Assembly: GCF_001522545.3 (NCBI RefSeq)
Contig: NC_031781.1
Coordinates: 9,987,487 to 10,051,486, forward strand
DNA from: Parus major
Lineage: Eukaryota > Chordata > Aves > Passeriformes > Paridae
Length of the DNA stretch: 64,000 bases
Reading direction: 5' to 3'
Positions 35,711-49,160 of this stretch are shown one piece after another (the first letter of the stretch is position 1; each line of letters begins with the position of its first letter). A model generated the notes under the pieces. It saw nothing but the letters and a program-made list of their open reading frames with translations, was not told the origin of the DNA and ran no database searches. The translations under genes and the position numbers were made by a program.

Positions 35711-36515
35711 CAGCAAAACTGGAACCTGCTTACCTTTTGTATGTGTCCTCTCTAGAAACTTCGAAAACTATTGAAGGAGACAGCTCCAGCCTGCCAAGGG
35801 AATTGGATATCATTTAATTGCTCTAAAAAGAAAATGACAAATGCTGGTTCATAACTAACAAGCTACAACCATCTTATGAAATGTTAATTGGAATATGTTA
35901 CACTTCCCATATAGCTTTAATGAATTAATGGGGATGCCACTCTCTATTTATAGGTGAGTTAAATTCCTCAGCAGCTCCATTTACTTTTTCTATATATTAT
36001 TAAACTTCAGATGGCAGTTACATAATCAATATGTTGGTCCTTTCATAAATCTAAATGAAGAAAATCCTGGGGGTCCTCTGGAAAAGCACAGAACAGCTCA
36101 TATAGAGTTTTCTCTGTGAAACTTTCCAAGTCCTTCCTGTGTGTAATCTCACTACTTTGGATGTTGAGGTTTGGTGATTTTTTTATTTTTTTTTAATAAG
36201 AAAAACATATGAAGGGGTGAGATCTGTTATAGGGAAATGTCTGAAAAAAACCAAACAACCAGATGGCTTGACTCCATAAAAATAAGTAATTGTATCACGT
36301 GGCCTGTTGTATTAATTCCTTGCTGGGTCTGGTTCCATGGGATTTTTTTACAGGTGACAGAGTTGGGTAAGTTTGTTTCTAAGCAGGTTTTGTTTCTGGG
36401 GAGATCTTTGGAGTCATGTCAGGATCCTGTTGGAAAGTAACACTACCTGTTTTAGACATGTCAGCTGAAAAATACAGTGGTGCCTTTAGGATCAAGAAAA
36501 CGATAAGATACTCTG
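35711..36515. other. unique AT-rich noncoding sequence
   Basis: No supported gene. The part at 35790-36060 is listed separately as a regulatory candidate. A T-rich run (TTTTTTTATTTTTTTTTAAT) is at about 36178-36197. Confidence 0.6.
35790..36060. promoter_or_regulatory. candidate noncoding regulatory element (homeodomain words)
   Basis: The stretch contains ATTTAATTG (about 35812-35820), TTAATTGG (35884-35891), and TTTAATGAATTAATGGGG (about 35917-35934), a compact set of TAAT/ATTA cores in both orientations. The DNA is non-repetitive and lacks long frames. The neighbouring purine repeat does not extend into it. The composition suits an enhancer, but it may simply be AT-rich. Confidence 0.25.
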
Positions 36516-36616
36516 TTAATATATATTTAATATATATAAAAATATATATTATATATAATTAAATAGATATACTAAATATATAATATTATATACATATGTA
36601 TATAATATATAATTAA
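36516..36616. repeat. AT dinucleotide-rich low-complexity patch
   Basis: About 100 bases consist almost entirely of A and T in imperfect TA and ATATTA units, with only a few G or C. It is a degenerate AT microsatellite and a likely DNA-unwinding or replication-slippage site. Confidence 0.93.
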
Positions 36617-39600
36617 AGTCTGCAGCTTCTTATGTGAAGAAATAAGGGCATTGGGGTACTAGTCATGGTATGGCTTTGGTTGTACTGTGGGACTTTTACC
36701 CTCTATGTATCTCAGTACATCCATCAGCAGTGGCTTTTGCTTAGAGGCCAAGTAGAACTCCAGCATATGTCCCGTTGCAGATGCTCTTTGGCCTGTGTCT
36801 GATGAACTGCTGGCCTTTGCTGAGCTCCCAGCACGGAGCTGCCCATTCCATCAAAGCCAGCAGCGCTCACACTGCCTGGCAGCACAGCTGGAAGCCTGCA
36901 GAGGACAAGGACTGCACAGGATGCAAAAGGTGAATTCTTCTCACAGCTGAAATGCTGCAGTGAGTCAGGAAGCTCACCTAATCCCTGCACCTTTCCTTCG
37001 TAGATGGCTCTGCTTCTGAACTTCCAGCTGAACACTCTGGTGTGTCTGGAGGAAACCTGGTTGGAGACTTAACCAAAATTCCCCTTGCTTCTGGTCCTGT
37101 AGAGTTTGATATCAAATTACTGCCCTGCAAACCAACTCCTGCCTCCAGTGGATTGTCCAGCAGCTCTACCACAAAAGAAGTCCACATTCATGTCCTGCTT
37201 GTGCTTCACACCACTTCCTCACCCCACATCCCATCCTTACAAGCAGCAGAATATCCTTCCAGTAGTGAGGGTCCTGAGGAGAATATTCTTTATTCATATC
37301 TGGTTTCTAGGCATCCAGATGACACAGGCCTCAAATATGGTAGTGACTCAGGGTATGTGGGGATAACCCAAACATCTGTCTGATTTTTAAAGCAAGAGAT
37401 CCATCCTTCTTTCCAGTTCATGCAGCTCTTGCACTTTGCCTGCTTCTGTTCAGAGAAATTCCTAGTTGCATGTTCCTCCATGGATCTCTCCAAGAGATGG
37501 TCTTGACAGCAGTCAAAGAGTCCCTTGGTCACCCTGGAAAAATGAGTATTCCCTAACCATTTCCCACACCTAGGCACTATGAATCTCTCTCCCTTCAATA
37601 GCTCAGGACAGTGACAGGAAGCCCACATTTAGTTACACCATGTGCTCTGCTGTTCATCCGCTGACTTCCCACGTGATTTCTGTAACATGTGCTTCCCCAA
37701 TACCCATTTTCTCTCTTTTTGGGGAAGACTGATTTCTAACCTGAGAGTTTCTGCTTCTTCTGGCCATAGCTAATAAACATACTGGCACCACTGCTGGGGA
37801 TGGTCTTCAGCTTTCCTTCAACCTTTTAGAGCCTTCCCAAAAAGGATAAACAATAAACAAGGGCAAAGCCTTTCCAATACTTCTTCTTCTTCCCCTCTTC
37901 AAGGAAGGATAAGAATTAAACCTGCATCTTCTGAACTGACCAGCAGAACATGTCAAAAATATAAATGTCCTGATCCTTTGCAGGTAATGAAGAAAGAGAT
38001 AATGATGCAAATAATCCTCCTGTGACTGTTGCTGGGAGTTTGTTTACATCCATCTATCTCCAGCTTGTCATGTTGCCATTAGTGTTGTTCATAATACAGA
38101 TGTTAACAAGGGCAAAAGGGCAACCTGTGGGTCTCCTGGAGTCCCCTGTGAAGCTGTCAGCCTGCAAGGTAGCTGTCAGATGGAGTTTACTGCAGGGACA
38201 GTGACCAGTCTGGCATGTTGAGGCAGGGCTGTGGAGGAAATGTGTGAGGATACAAACTCAAGGAAGTGAGCCAAGTCCATGCCTGGACCAAAGTGTTCTG
38301 TGCTTTCTCTGCCTGTCATGTATTTGCTTTGGTGGGGGGCTCATGCTCGATGATTCAGACTCCAACACGACCAAACTGTGCTGAGCCAAACTTCACATGG
38401 CAGCTTGGGATGGGAGATAGTGCTGGCTAAACCCCAGGATGATTTTGGCAGCACAAGGGTCAACTCTTCATATCTGCAGTCCCCACTTAGCTGTTTCAGG
38501 AGTGAGGAGAAGGGGACCTGGATGGCAGGGCTGTCCCAGAAGCCCCAACACAGTGCACAGTTGCTGGTACAGAGGCAGTGCATGTGTTAACCTCAGTGAC
38601 ACCTCTGTGAGTCAGTGGCACAGCACAGTCTGGTGGTACCAGTGCCACCAGTTTGCCCAGGAAGTCTGTGAAGCTCAGTCCACCTCCACAATGTGAGCAT
38701 TATGGATGTCTTGTCATTTCCTGGACATGAACCCTGCATCTGACTCTCTTTTCCTTGTTTTTTCAGTGTGCATGATCTCTGTCTTGCATGCCTGTGCTAT
38801 CTAGACTCTTGGGACATAGAGGGATGACTCTCTACACCTTAAAGCAAACCATTATGAAATCTCTCATTTGGAGCTGGAACTGAAAAAAAGGACAATTGGG
38901 ACATGGCCTAGAATTTCCCAAAAGTGTTTGTACCCTGGCTTTTTGTTTAACAAGTTAAAAGGAAGCCCAGGTTTCTGTTTTGAATGCTTTATGCTGCAGT
39001 CAATTTTATTTTTGTTTTACCTCTGTCAACAAAGCTTAGTACAAATGATTCCCAGTTGCCTGCTGGAAATGACAGGAAGGGAAAGGGGTGTGGGAACACA
39101 CAAAGATATGGACATAATGGAGCAGAACATGGTGCTGAGTGAGAAATTTCACCTTTCACTGTGGGGAGAGGGGAGGAGGGGGACTTTGCTCCACAAGTGG
39201 AGGATGTGCCTGTTTTCACTATGCAAATACATAACTCACTTTTGGTGAGAGGAAAATCAAACATTTCCCCCAAGTTTGGGTTGTGGTGGAAGTACACATC
39301 ACACTTCCCTAGAAATGGGTGCACTGATGTGTTCAACAGACACACATAGACAGTCCTTTGATAATTGTTTAGTGTACTAGACCTAGCATTAAAATCCTGG
39401 CAGAGGTCACATGCAAAAATGAATTTGCTCAACTTGCCATAGTCATTAGTCCATGCCAATTCTGGCTGCGAGTACAAGAGAAAATGAATCTGCAGTTGTC
39501 CTGCTTAACATTTCTCCATACCAGCAAACTGCTGAGCCATTTGGAGCAATTTATTGTGACTGGTATCCATTGCTTCAAAACTACTCAGGGGAGAAGAAGC

Positions 39601-42600
39601 AAGGAATACTTTGGATCACGATCCTGGTCTTGAGTGGGCTAAGATACCTACCTATGTTCTTGAAGCAGGACACAGCCACAAGTGACTCCATGAAAAAGGC
39701 AAGCTGGTCAAAGCAGGATGGAGGTTTAGTAAGAACGATGCCAAAAGAACAAAATAGTGTTGCAGAAGATGCCAGGTGTATGAGAGAGATCTGCTTTGGT
39801 CAGCACCTTGGGGGAAAAGCATTTGCAGCATCTGGCTTTGCTGTGCATGTTCTGAGGTTGCATATCCTTTGATTTTAATGAGCCTCTTACCTACCTACTG
39901 AACAGTCACCTGAATGTGTCAGGAGTGGCACTGGATTTTGTACAAGCAGAGCACTGAGGCAGCACATCCACAGTGAGGTGGAGTCCAGGATCATACGGCC
40001 TGGCTGCAGGATGCCCTTTTGCAAATGGCAGAGGAAATCAGCCCTCGCAAACAACCTCCTTCCAAGCCTGCTGTTCACTTGGCTCCAGCGTTTGCTGTTG
40101 CTTGGCTGTAGATTACAGGTTCAGCAGCATGCTAAACAGCCAACATTATGTTTCTGCCAAGGAACAAGGCTCCCGACTACTGAAAACTCCCAGGGGCCCA
40201 CTGGAGCTGTTGCTAAGCACAAGGGAAACCTGGTTAGCAAAGTCAACTCCATGCTTTTCCGAGTGTGCCGAAAATTTTCTGCTCCAACAGTCCCTCTGCT
40301 TTTGGACACCGGCCTTACAATGCAGAAGGCGCTTTCTAACAGGCACAAGGATGCCAGGCCAAGTCTATCTCAGCAAACAATGGCCTTTATGAAGTGCTGC
40401 TGCTTTTGGATGCTGTTGGAGCACGTCTCTGTGAGGATTTTAAGAAACTGGGTCAAAGTTTCTCCCTTTTCCCTTGTCAACTAGTTGGAGACCCAGGGAG
40501 ATGGAGTGTGGTGGCTGGACAATGGAGACTCATCTGATGTATGGTCTGAATCAGCCCCTGCTGACTGAAAAGCCCTGGATATGTTGTATATAAGATCTCC
40601 TCTTCTTCTCCCAGACCACACAACAACATACTGGGGAAAGACACATCCTAGACAAAAAAGACTGGGATCTGTGTGTATGCTCTTCATGACTTTCAATATC
40701 ACACAATGCAGAAGAGCCATCAGAGGCAGCCTCTGAAGGGATAACTGTGCATAAATCTGTCAGGAAAATTAAAGGGCTGTAGACCCCTGTACCAATATAT
40801 AAGCCATGGTAGTTGTATTATGGAAAGCCCTAAATAACGACATTCTTTTTAGCTACTTTCTTTTCTGAACTCTATCTGGCCCTGCTTTATTTAAACCACT
40901 ATATATGGATGTGTTGTTCAAGGAACAGGATTTATGGCAGAAAACTGTCATGTTTTGAGCCTTGCTTTCCAGGCAATGTTCTGGTTTCCTTAATCACTGA
41001 GGGCTGAACTGACTGTCCATTAAAGCGAGGGTTTGGGATTTTTTTCTGGTTTAGCTTTGCTACTAAAAAGCTAACAAAAAATGTGTTCAGGCTGCAATCC
41101 AAGGCCACAGTGAGCTCTCTCCCAGACAGAAATACACAGTAATTACAGTATCCCTTGAGTGTCTTTGGTGACATCTCCAGAAGATATGAAATCCTTAGAG
41201 GGCAGCAGAATCATGATCACCATTAATTAAATCTCAATGGAACAAACTCTTGATTTTCTAGAGCAGAGTCTTGAAAATTTTCCAGATTAATGTGACCAGG
41301 AGCAATTTCAGCTTCATTCTCATGCAAACTCAACTGGAAATTTTTACAGCCAAATAATAGCATTAAAGTGGAAGGAAATTACTGCATTGATTGCTTGACC
41401 TGAAGAACAATAATGGTCCTCGTCTATTACAACAGATTTTCCATAACATTAGTGTTACACAGAAAAATTCAGGCAGCTAAAGTAAGACTGAGAATTAGCA
41501 CACTGCCATGGTGTGAGGGCTCCTTTGCACAAGAACAATCCATGTGAGCAAGGGTGGCCATGGCTTTGCAAGAAGCAGAAATGTTATCTACATTCTTCCA
41601 AACAGGTGTCTGTGTGTGTGTGTGTGAGTTCAACAGATAAAATCTTGGGCCACTTGCCAGGACAGGAGAGAGGACAAAGTCCCCCACAAGAAGGCCAACC
41701 ATCAGCTGAAAGAAGAATCAAAATCTTCTGTCCCTCCAGAACAAGAGCAATAATCAGCACAAGTTTTTTTCCTGGAAGACAGGCATTTTAGAAGGAATGG
41801 CTCTACATGGGAGCTGCTCCATGCAAGACCTTGATTTGCATTTTCCTGTGACTTGCATTAGATGTGATACGTCCCAAGGTGTTATTCCTTGTTTAGTCCA
41901 GACCTACTTTCATGGAGATGTGCCCCAACTGGAATGGGTCTAAAGAAAGTTAGGAGCAAGTAAACTCAACTCCCAACTGAAATGTAAATATTGCCACTTT
42001 CCCCCTCATATTCTTCAGTGAGCACTGATAATTCAAACACCCCACGTCCCAACAGCTGGCACAGAGATACACGACTTCAGCCCTTGCCTCTCCTAATGCT
42101 GGCATTATTTTCTCCTCCTGTCTCCACAGAGGAAATTGTGTAAAAAAGCCAGTTTTAGCTTCATAACTACTTAAAAATCACTACTAAGCAACAGCGCTGC
42201 TCATTTGTATTAATGAAGGGTAGGAGAGTGTTGGTCATATCCCAAAGTCTAAGCAGAACTGCTTGGTGCCCTGAAGGGAAACAAATTGTTGATTAAAATC
42301 GAGTTCCTGTTTGGCAGGCAGGAACTACAAACACGATGATAAGGACAACTCCTGGGTGACAGTCTCAGCCAAGGAAAGATTACTCCAAATAAGACTTTTT
42401 ATTCCTGGTAGAAATGTGTATTGAATGTAAGTTTTTTTAGCTTCAGAAGACCTGCCCCATAGTGCAGATGATGCTGGGCTCGTTGGGCGGCCAGCTCCTC
42501 AGTTTAATCTTACAGTGCACAGCTCTTTCCTTGCTCAGACTCTTGTCTCCAATTCATCATCTATAATGTTCCTTATCTAATGAGGAGTTAGAGGATAAAT

Positions 42601-43168
42601 ACACTGAAGGAGTCCATCAGTGCCAGGCTGGCTGAGCGTGTCTGCTGCAGCTGCCCCACAGTCCCATTGCAGCATGCCTTGTCAGGGAATTAACCTCCAG
42701 CTTGCCCTCTGTCCCTACAAGCATGGCTTGACCACAGCTAGCACCAAACTGCAGGGCAGCAGTGGGACAGTCCCTTGCTGTGCCCCACAGCTGCTGTTAT
42801 CTGAGACTGCTCTTCAAGCGTGGGCTGTGGCCCTGCAGAGGAAACACACTCTGTCTACAGGCTTGTACATCAGCTGGGGGTCTGCAGGGAGATGCTTTGA
42901 GTCAGAAAGTGTTCAAGGAGCAATAAGGTATGCAGGTGTCCAGTCCCAGTTTGGGAGGGCAACGCGGGCAGGGAATTTCTGTGGTGCTCAGAAGCTGTTT
43001 GTGACGTGCTGCCTCGCTCCATATTTGCTCTTGCCTTGCAGCAAATGAAGGGTGGGCACTCACAACTGTGTTGGCACACGGGGCTTGGAGAAATCATTAA
43101 TAACAAGCTCATGAACTTTGGGTAAATAATTTTTGCTGCTACCACGGGTTTCATTCCTCCCTTTGCAG
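36617..43168. other. unique noncoding sequence, no supported gene
   Basis: The largest frames are 168 codons (39978-40484, plus, overlapped by a 139-codon frame on the same strand) and 162 codons (38989-39477, minus). None is recognised. AT-rich parts at 41190-41460 (with CCATTAATTAAATC near 41220) and 42150-42310 could be regulatory. A (TG)8 microsatellite lies at 41611-41626. No interspersed repeat was recognised over these 6.5 kb. Confidence 0.6.
41611..41626. repeat. (TG)8 microsatellite
   Basis: Eight TG units, preceded by TGTC. Confidence 0.95.
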
Positions 43169-43330
43169 AGCCCTTGTCTGCGGTGCTGTGTGCACCAGCA
43201 GATTGCAGGGGTGGGTCCTGGCAGCTGGCAAGCTTCAGATCTGCCGTGCCAACTGCACGCCCCGAGTCCCCACGTGCCACCAGCCACCTCCTTCCTGGAG
43301 CCTCTGCTGCCGACCCCTGCTCAAGCTGTT
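43169..43330 (+). other. CpG-richer pocket behind a splice-acceptor-like tract (possible untranslated exon)
   Basis: TTTCATTCCTCCCTTTGCAG ends at 43168 and has the polypyrimidine-then-CAG form of a vertebrate 3' splice site. The next 150 bases hold about six CpGs, clearly more than the surrounding DNA, and are GC-rich. Two plus-strand frames cross it without stops, but neither resembles a protein. A GGG-GTGGGT word near 43210 could be a weak donor. It might be an exon of a noncoding transcript or simply a GC-rich patch. Confidence 0.15.
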
Positions 43331-46300
43331 GTTTGTGTCTTCAGTGCACAGCTGGTTGGGTTTGAACAGAGGGGTGGGAGGGGAGGATGGAAGGGGCAGT
43401 ATAGCTGCAGAGCAAGCAGTCCATCACTCCTCCAGAATGCACTGCCTGAAAATTTTCCCTGAAAACAGGGAAATTAAATAGACATGCAGTGTGGAGAGCT
43501 TCTCTTTTTTTATCTGGGCACTGTTCCTCACAGGAAGCACCTTTTCCTCAGCCTCCTGTGGGGAGCTCATAGCACGAATTCCGCAGTCCAGAAGTTTTAT
43601 TCTTCAGCCAGTGTGACAAGGCCACATGTGTTGGAATAAATGCATCTGGATTTCGGGTCCCTAAAGACAAATTGTGCAACTTCAAGAATTGACTGGAGAA
43701 TTTGTCAGGCAAACACAACACATGGTGGGTGGGGATATTTTGGATTTGCAACAGTGGGTTGACTGACCCATGTCCATGCCTCTCTCATCCTCCTCCTTGA
43801 GAAGGCTTGTATGAAGAGAGCAGCAGAATGGTACTTGCATCCAAATGTGAGTACCCAGAGTCCTCACTCAAGATGGGATGATTCAGCTTTTGGAAAATGA
43901 AGTTTTGTTTCTACAGATAAAATAAATATCATGAGACTTCATTGACCAGTAACACACCGTGAATTACAAGACAGCTGTATCCTCAGGGTAGCCCATAAGC
44001 TGAAATATGTTTCCATAAAATGCTCATCCTTTACAATTAAAGCACAGAATAGTACAAGCCAAATGACTATCCACAAGCAATTTGTGAACACATATGCACA
44101 AATGCTTAATGATTTATTACTGAAACAACTGAAAAACAGAAGAAGCAAGCAAGCCCCCCAGAAAAAGCCAAAATCAACACTTTTTGTTCAGTTTTAAGTT
44201 TTCTTGACAGCATGATTTCCTCTTTATAGCACCCTCCCTCTTCTGTGCTGAGCTCCCAGGAATGCTGGCTGATCCTTTTGAGTCACCACCTCTATCTGTC
44301 AGAGGTTCTGTAAAGCTGCTGCATTTGGGTGGGGTCCCAAGCTACTGGTCTCAAAAGTGGGGCGGGAGGAACAACACATTGAACACTTGAGGGGCTGCTG
44401 GATTCTATACCAGAGCAAATAAACAGCAATTCTGGAGTCAACAAGGATGTTCCCCAAGCCCATAGAACTGGAATTGCTCTCAGTGTCAACTCAATGGTGA
44501 GACCTTCAGTGTGGAATGTAACCAAAAGGCAGAAATTTCAGCCCTTACCTGCAGCAACACTTGGGAAGGAAGAAAACACTGGGAAAGAGAGAAGCAAGTT
44601 GGAATGAACAGGCAAAAGGGTAGAAGTGGAAGGGAAGCAGCCTAGGGCTTGCTTAATGGGACTGATCAGTGATAATACTGAACACTCTGGCTGTGAAAGG
44701 CTGCCAGCTGACAATCACACAAGCCTATAGTCACTGTCCATGAAGCAGCTGACACCCATTCCCACCAGCCTTGGTGCTGCAGATACCAAGGAGCAGCTGT
44801 ACCATCACGCCTGAACTGCTCTCTCTGTGTCACTGCTGCACAGGAAAACACCACTCATCCCTCCAAGGTCCTGCCTCGCTCCAGTGATGTCTTGGCACAC
44901 GCAGGTCTTGTCTACTTTGAGCTATTTCTCCATGCAAAGGTCTTGGGGCAGGAGACCTTTGGAAAAAGAAAGTAGAAGCCTTTGAAAATTGTCCATCGTC
45001 TGCATCTTTATGTAATGGTTGCTTGCAATGATGGGTAACAGAGGTCTCTCCTCCACTTGTCACCCCAGGCAGGCAGGAGATTGATGGCTGTGTTTGAGTT
45101 TGCTGTTTCTGCCCTATTCCCCCCACACCTCAGTAACTCTCCTTATTTTTATACTGAAATGTTGGCAAATCCATAAATATCTCCTGTCAGCAGGAAGCCG
45201 TGTCCATTTGGTTCTGTCTGCAGATTCTGCTCTCCCCTCCTCATCCCCTGCCAGGAACTGCTTGCCTGGGTCCTGGGGGAGGAGCCAGGAGTCACAACTC
45301 ATAAATTTCCATCATGTCAAGCAAATGCTTTCACATCACTCAAATAGTGAATCTCCTTCCCCAAAATATAGAGCTGGATGTAAAGAGTGGGTAAGACAAC
45401 AGGGACAGTGATAAATCTTTGTGCATTGGAAATCAGGCTGGGGGATCTGGAAACTCTGGATTGGTTTCTAAAGGAGGCAACACAGAGAAGTTCATGCACA
45501 TGGGAACAGTAACACTCTTCTGCCTTTTCCACTCCCAACAGCCAAAATCTTTACTGAAAATATATGTGTGGCCAGTGAGAAGAGTGATGGCATAAAACAC
45601 AGGATTCAGTGGGAGGTGAGGAATGAGAGGTTTGGAAGGGACATGGCTTTGGAGAGACACAGAGGGTCTTGATGGAGAGCTGACATGAACATCTGCTTCC
45701 CATGTGCCAAGTTTAGCACATGGCCTAGTGAGTGTATAACCATCACTGTCATGAGTCAGTGGGGCTTTAGTTTTGAGAAAAGATTTGCCCATCACCACAG
45801 GTAGTACATCTTCCAGATTTGGTCATATCTTTCTCATCATCTTTATGACATTCTTGTACTCCTGCTCCTATTTCTTCACCTCCAGCCCTTTTCTTCTTAG
45901 TTAGATGAGCTGATGGTAGTGTTAGAAATACAACTGTTTTCTCACAGTGTGGGGAGATGTCAGCCAGACATGTAGGTCTGAGCTGACACAGTGACATTGA
46001 GCAGGAAGGCTATGGAAAACCCAGTGCCTGAGAGGGAGACAAGGAGTAAGAGATGGTCTGCCAAGGTCAGAGAAGCAGGATGACCATCTTGGCTTGGTAG
46101 CTGGGAGCAATGAGAACTGGGAGCTCTGTAAGCCTCAACCATGTCTGGTTATTTTTGACAAGAGGGGATAAAAGCCTTATAAGGTGGGCTGGGCATTTCT
46201 CTGTGAAGAGAACTTGAATCCACTTCCATTCTTTCTTTCTCCCTCCTCTTCTATTGCAGCACTTAAAAGAGGACCCTGGATAGAAAACTGTGTGTTACAA

Positions 46301-48420
46301 AGCAACCGTGTGTATTGCCTAAAGCAATCAGCCAGCAGCTTCCCTTTGTGTGGAGAAAAGTGGGCTTTTTCTTTTTCTCCCACATGTAATCATCCCTTTC
46401 AGTGCTTTTTTTTTTCCATTTTGTGCTGTCCCCTTTCTTGCCTCCCAAAGCAGCAGAAGCCACCAGTAATGGAGAGGGAAGGGTGAAAGTTTTGTGTTTC
46501 CATTTAGGAGCAGGAAAGTGGGAAGGCAGGGCTGGCATTCTCCACTTCATGGTGCTTTGCACTGAAGGAGTTAAAGCCCATCCTTAAGTACCCTTTTGCT
46601 TTAGCAGGAAAAACAATCTTGGGAATTATCCTCTGGTTTTAACTCCCTGTTCTCAGCGGCTCCTCCCTTTCACAGTCCCACTCTGGCTTTTCTCCTTGCA
46701 GAGCTGCTGCTTCTCTTGATGCTTGTCCTGTGGGTGTACTCTGAGGCTGGAACCAGGATTTAGGGCCCCCACAGACTTAAGCACAGAACAGGCAGAGCAA
46801 AGAAAACTGCCTCTGCCCCAGGGATTTTAGCACTTGGAGCTGAATTATGGCTGGCAGTGCCTCCAGCTGCCCTACCAGCACTGCCCCATGAGAAACCATT
46901 CTCCATCATTCAGGTGCTGGAAGAGGATGCCTGGGATGAGTGAAAGAAGAGCAGAATTTTTTCCTCCCAAGAAACCCTTGTATATGTCAACCCTTCAGCA
47001 AAGCTGGATGGCAGACACACTTCCCTTCCTCAGGAATCACACTGTGGCTATCCCCTCTCTCCCTGGGACTTCCAGACCTCGCTCAGCCCACTTCCCAAGG
47101 CCACAAGCAATCCCAGGGGACTTCTTTTGGCTTGTTCAGGGGTCACATTCCTGGAGACAGGCAGGAGGTAGCTTTTGTTGCATGTGTGATCTTGCACATG
47201 GGCACTAACGAAGTGAATGTGAGCATGAGATTTGTGAGACTTCAGAAAAATAAACCCAGATGGTATTAGATAAACTGTGGAGGGAGGTTAAGCGTGACTT
47301 ATCTGCACTCCCTACAGTGAGCAGTGGGAGGACCCAAAACAAAGCCCAGGAATCCTGCTCCCTCTTCATGTCTCTCATTTAACTAGTAGCATTTCTGCCT
47401 TGTTTGATGTTTTTCCCCAGCCCCACCCATGGGGAAGTCAGAAAGAAATACATTTGTTATGTTAAGAGTCCCTTTGTCTTGAGAAGGAGATTAGAGATGG
47501 GAGCATCCCTGAGCAGTGTGTATGCTATTTCTTTGTCTGCTTTTGTGGGGGGACTTGGGGTGGGGAACTGACAGGAGATGAGAATATTGTTCTATTTTTC
47601 AAGCAAGCTTGGGGGGTGTGGTGAAAAAAGGACTATTCTCTCCTTCATTGAGAAATTTGGTCATGGAGGGCTGAATGCCCTTGTTTCCTAAATGTATATG
47701 GTGCCCTCAGGGAGTGTCTGGTTTTGATTAGATAGTGTCTTGTGGAGGTTCTTGATTTGGGACTACAAGACTGTGAAAGTGAAGTGTGTGACTCCTTCCC
47801 TCCCCTGTGAACCGTGAATGAATAGCACCTCTGCCCAGGCAGGAGAGAAGGGCCCTCAGGCCAGCTGGGAATGTGCATTTGTTATAAAGCAATGAAGTAG
47901 CAAAGATGCCAGGAGACAGAAAGGATTTCTCTGTTTCGTTTTGCTTTTTCAATTCTTCCACTCACCGCTTAAAAGGGGAGAATATTGCATGTCCATGGAA
48001 GCCTCCCAGAGCAGCAGGCTCTCTCGGAAGAGATCCTTTCTGGAGAGAGTAATGAGGGCTCAGTTTGGGCCTGCAGGATACTGCTGGGTCCTTGGGAAGT
48101 AAACCTGCCTTTCCCTGGCTCAGATGCAGGGGGAGACCTGCATCTGGTCCTGCAAACAATGCCAAAGAAACCCCTCCCAGCAGGGATTCCATCCTCAGCC
48201 TCATCCCAGCCACTCACAGAATGAAAAAAGTCAAGCCCTGGGCTGGCAGAGCATCTCCCAAGAGTTGTCATTGGAAACTCTGTTTGGGACTGGAGAAAAT
48301 CAAGCTCTGCTTTTTCCATGCCTTGCACCATCAGCAGAGGTTGTGCAGCTGGGAAGATTGCAGGATCTTTACATTCCGTGCAGCTTAGGTGATGAGTAAA
48401 CACTTGTTTTTACTGGGAAT
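43331..48420. other. unique noncoding sequence, no supported gene
   Basis: Many short overlapping frames (up to 144 codons, 47969-48403, minus) occur on both strands, none recognised. A small hairpin lies at 43451-43475 (TTCCCTG paired with CAGGGAA around AAAA). No interspersed repeat was recognised. Confidence 0.6.
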
Positions 48421-48439
48421 AGAAAGCAAACACAACTGA

Positions 48440-48640
48440 GAAATAAGCAGGAATTTGCATGTGCAGTTAGATGCCATATTTAACAAGGTCATGTTATTAA
48501 TTAAGATGGTGTTTCAGTAGTGCCTTAGCTACGTGTTGATAAACAAACCTCCATTTGTTGACCTAGAGACGCTGTTTCAACACTGCCCCCTTTTATTCAA
48601 GGAATTCAAGCTTGTAAGGAAGACAAGGGAATGAAGGACA
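48440..48640. promoter_or_regulatory. candidate noncoding regulatory element
   Basis: The stretch contains an octamer ATTTGCAT (48453-48460), TTATTAATTAAGATGG (about 48494-48509), and GTTGATAAACAAACC (about 48534-48548). The last includes a forkhead-type TAAACA word. It is AT-rich, non-repetitive and without long frames. Evidence is limited to motif words. Confidence 0.25.
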
Positions 48641-48677
48641 AGGAAGGGCGCTTTCCTATACACAGACACATTCACCC

Positions 48678-48692
48678 TTTTTTTTTTTTTTT
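48678..48692. repeat. run of 15 T
   Basis: An uninterrupted T homopolymer with no recognised element attached. Confidence 0.95.
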
Positions 48693-48979
48693 CCTTCTGT
48701 AGGAAACAAAGATTTCCTCTGTGTGGCTTCATATCTGTAAGTTCCTATGAGATTCATTCACCTTGAGGAGTTTTTGCACAAAGCAGCACCGACACTCATT
48801 AGCCGAGTGGGTGAGTCAAGGAGTTATCTCTCCAGGGACACCCTGAGGGAGGACAGGCTCTCTCTAAAGTGAAGTTCTGCTCTTTTTGAGGATTTTTGCA
48901 AGTGCTGGTTAAACACCTGAAGGCCTGGTTGACTCCTGCATAGAGACTGCACAATAGACACCTCAGCTGAAGCGTTGTT

Positions 48980-49160
48980 AACTCATCAGCAGGGAAGAAT
49001 CTAATTGTTTGTTGCTCTGGTGACTGTCATGATGACTATGCAAACACGTTTTCCCCTCCCTCTCCCCATGTTCTGTGCCCTTTGATTGCCCCTAAGGACT
49101 TTTTGATTTAAGTTCAGCTGCTCTTCATTTGCATGAGTCATCTCACTGGATGACAAGGTG
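48980..49160. promoter_or_regulatory. candidate regulatory element with overlapping octamer and AP-1 sites
   Basis: An exact POU octamer, ATTTGCAT (49127-49134), shares its last T with an exact AP-1 site, TGAGTCA (49134-49140). Upstream there is CTATGCAAAC near 49037, a reverse octamer-like word, and CTTTGATTG near 49080, a TCF/LEF-type word. The clustering within about 110 bases is more than one expects by eye. No long frame crosses it. No conservation evidence is available. Confidence 0.33.

Noticed and set aside
35312..35774. Poly-phenylalanine and poly-lysine frames
   Set aside because: They are translations of the purine repeat, with no protein family behind them.
38989..40484. 162-codon minus-strand frame and overlapping 168- and 139-codon plus-strand frames
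   Set aside because: Overlapping long frames in two plus-strand registers over the same DNA indicate low stop density by chance.
45625..45660. GGTTTGGAAGGGACATGG, resembling part of the CR1 3' end
   Set aside because: Only this short word matches. The following CR1 words (CAGGGACA, CTAGACCAGG) are absent.
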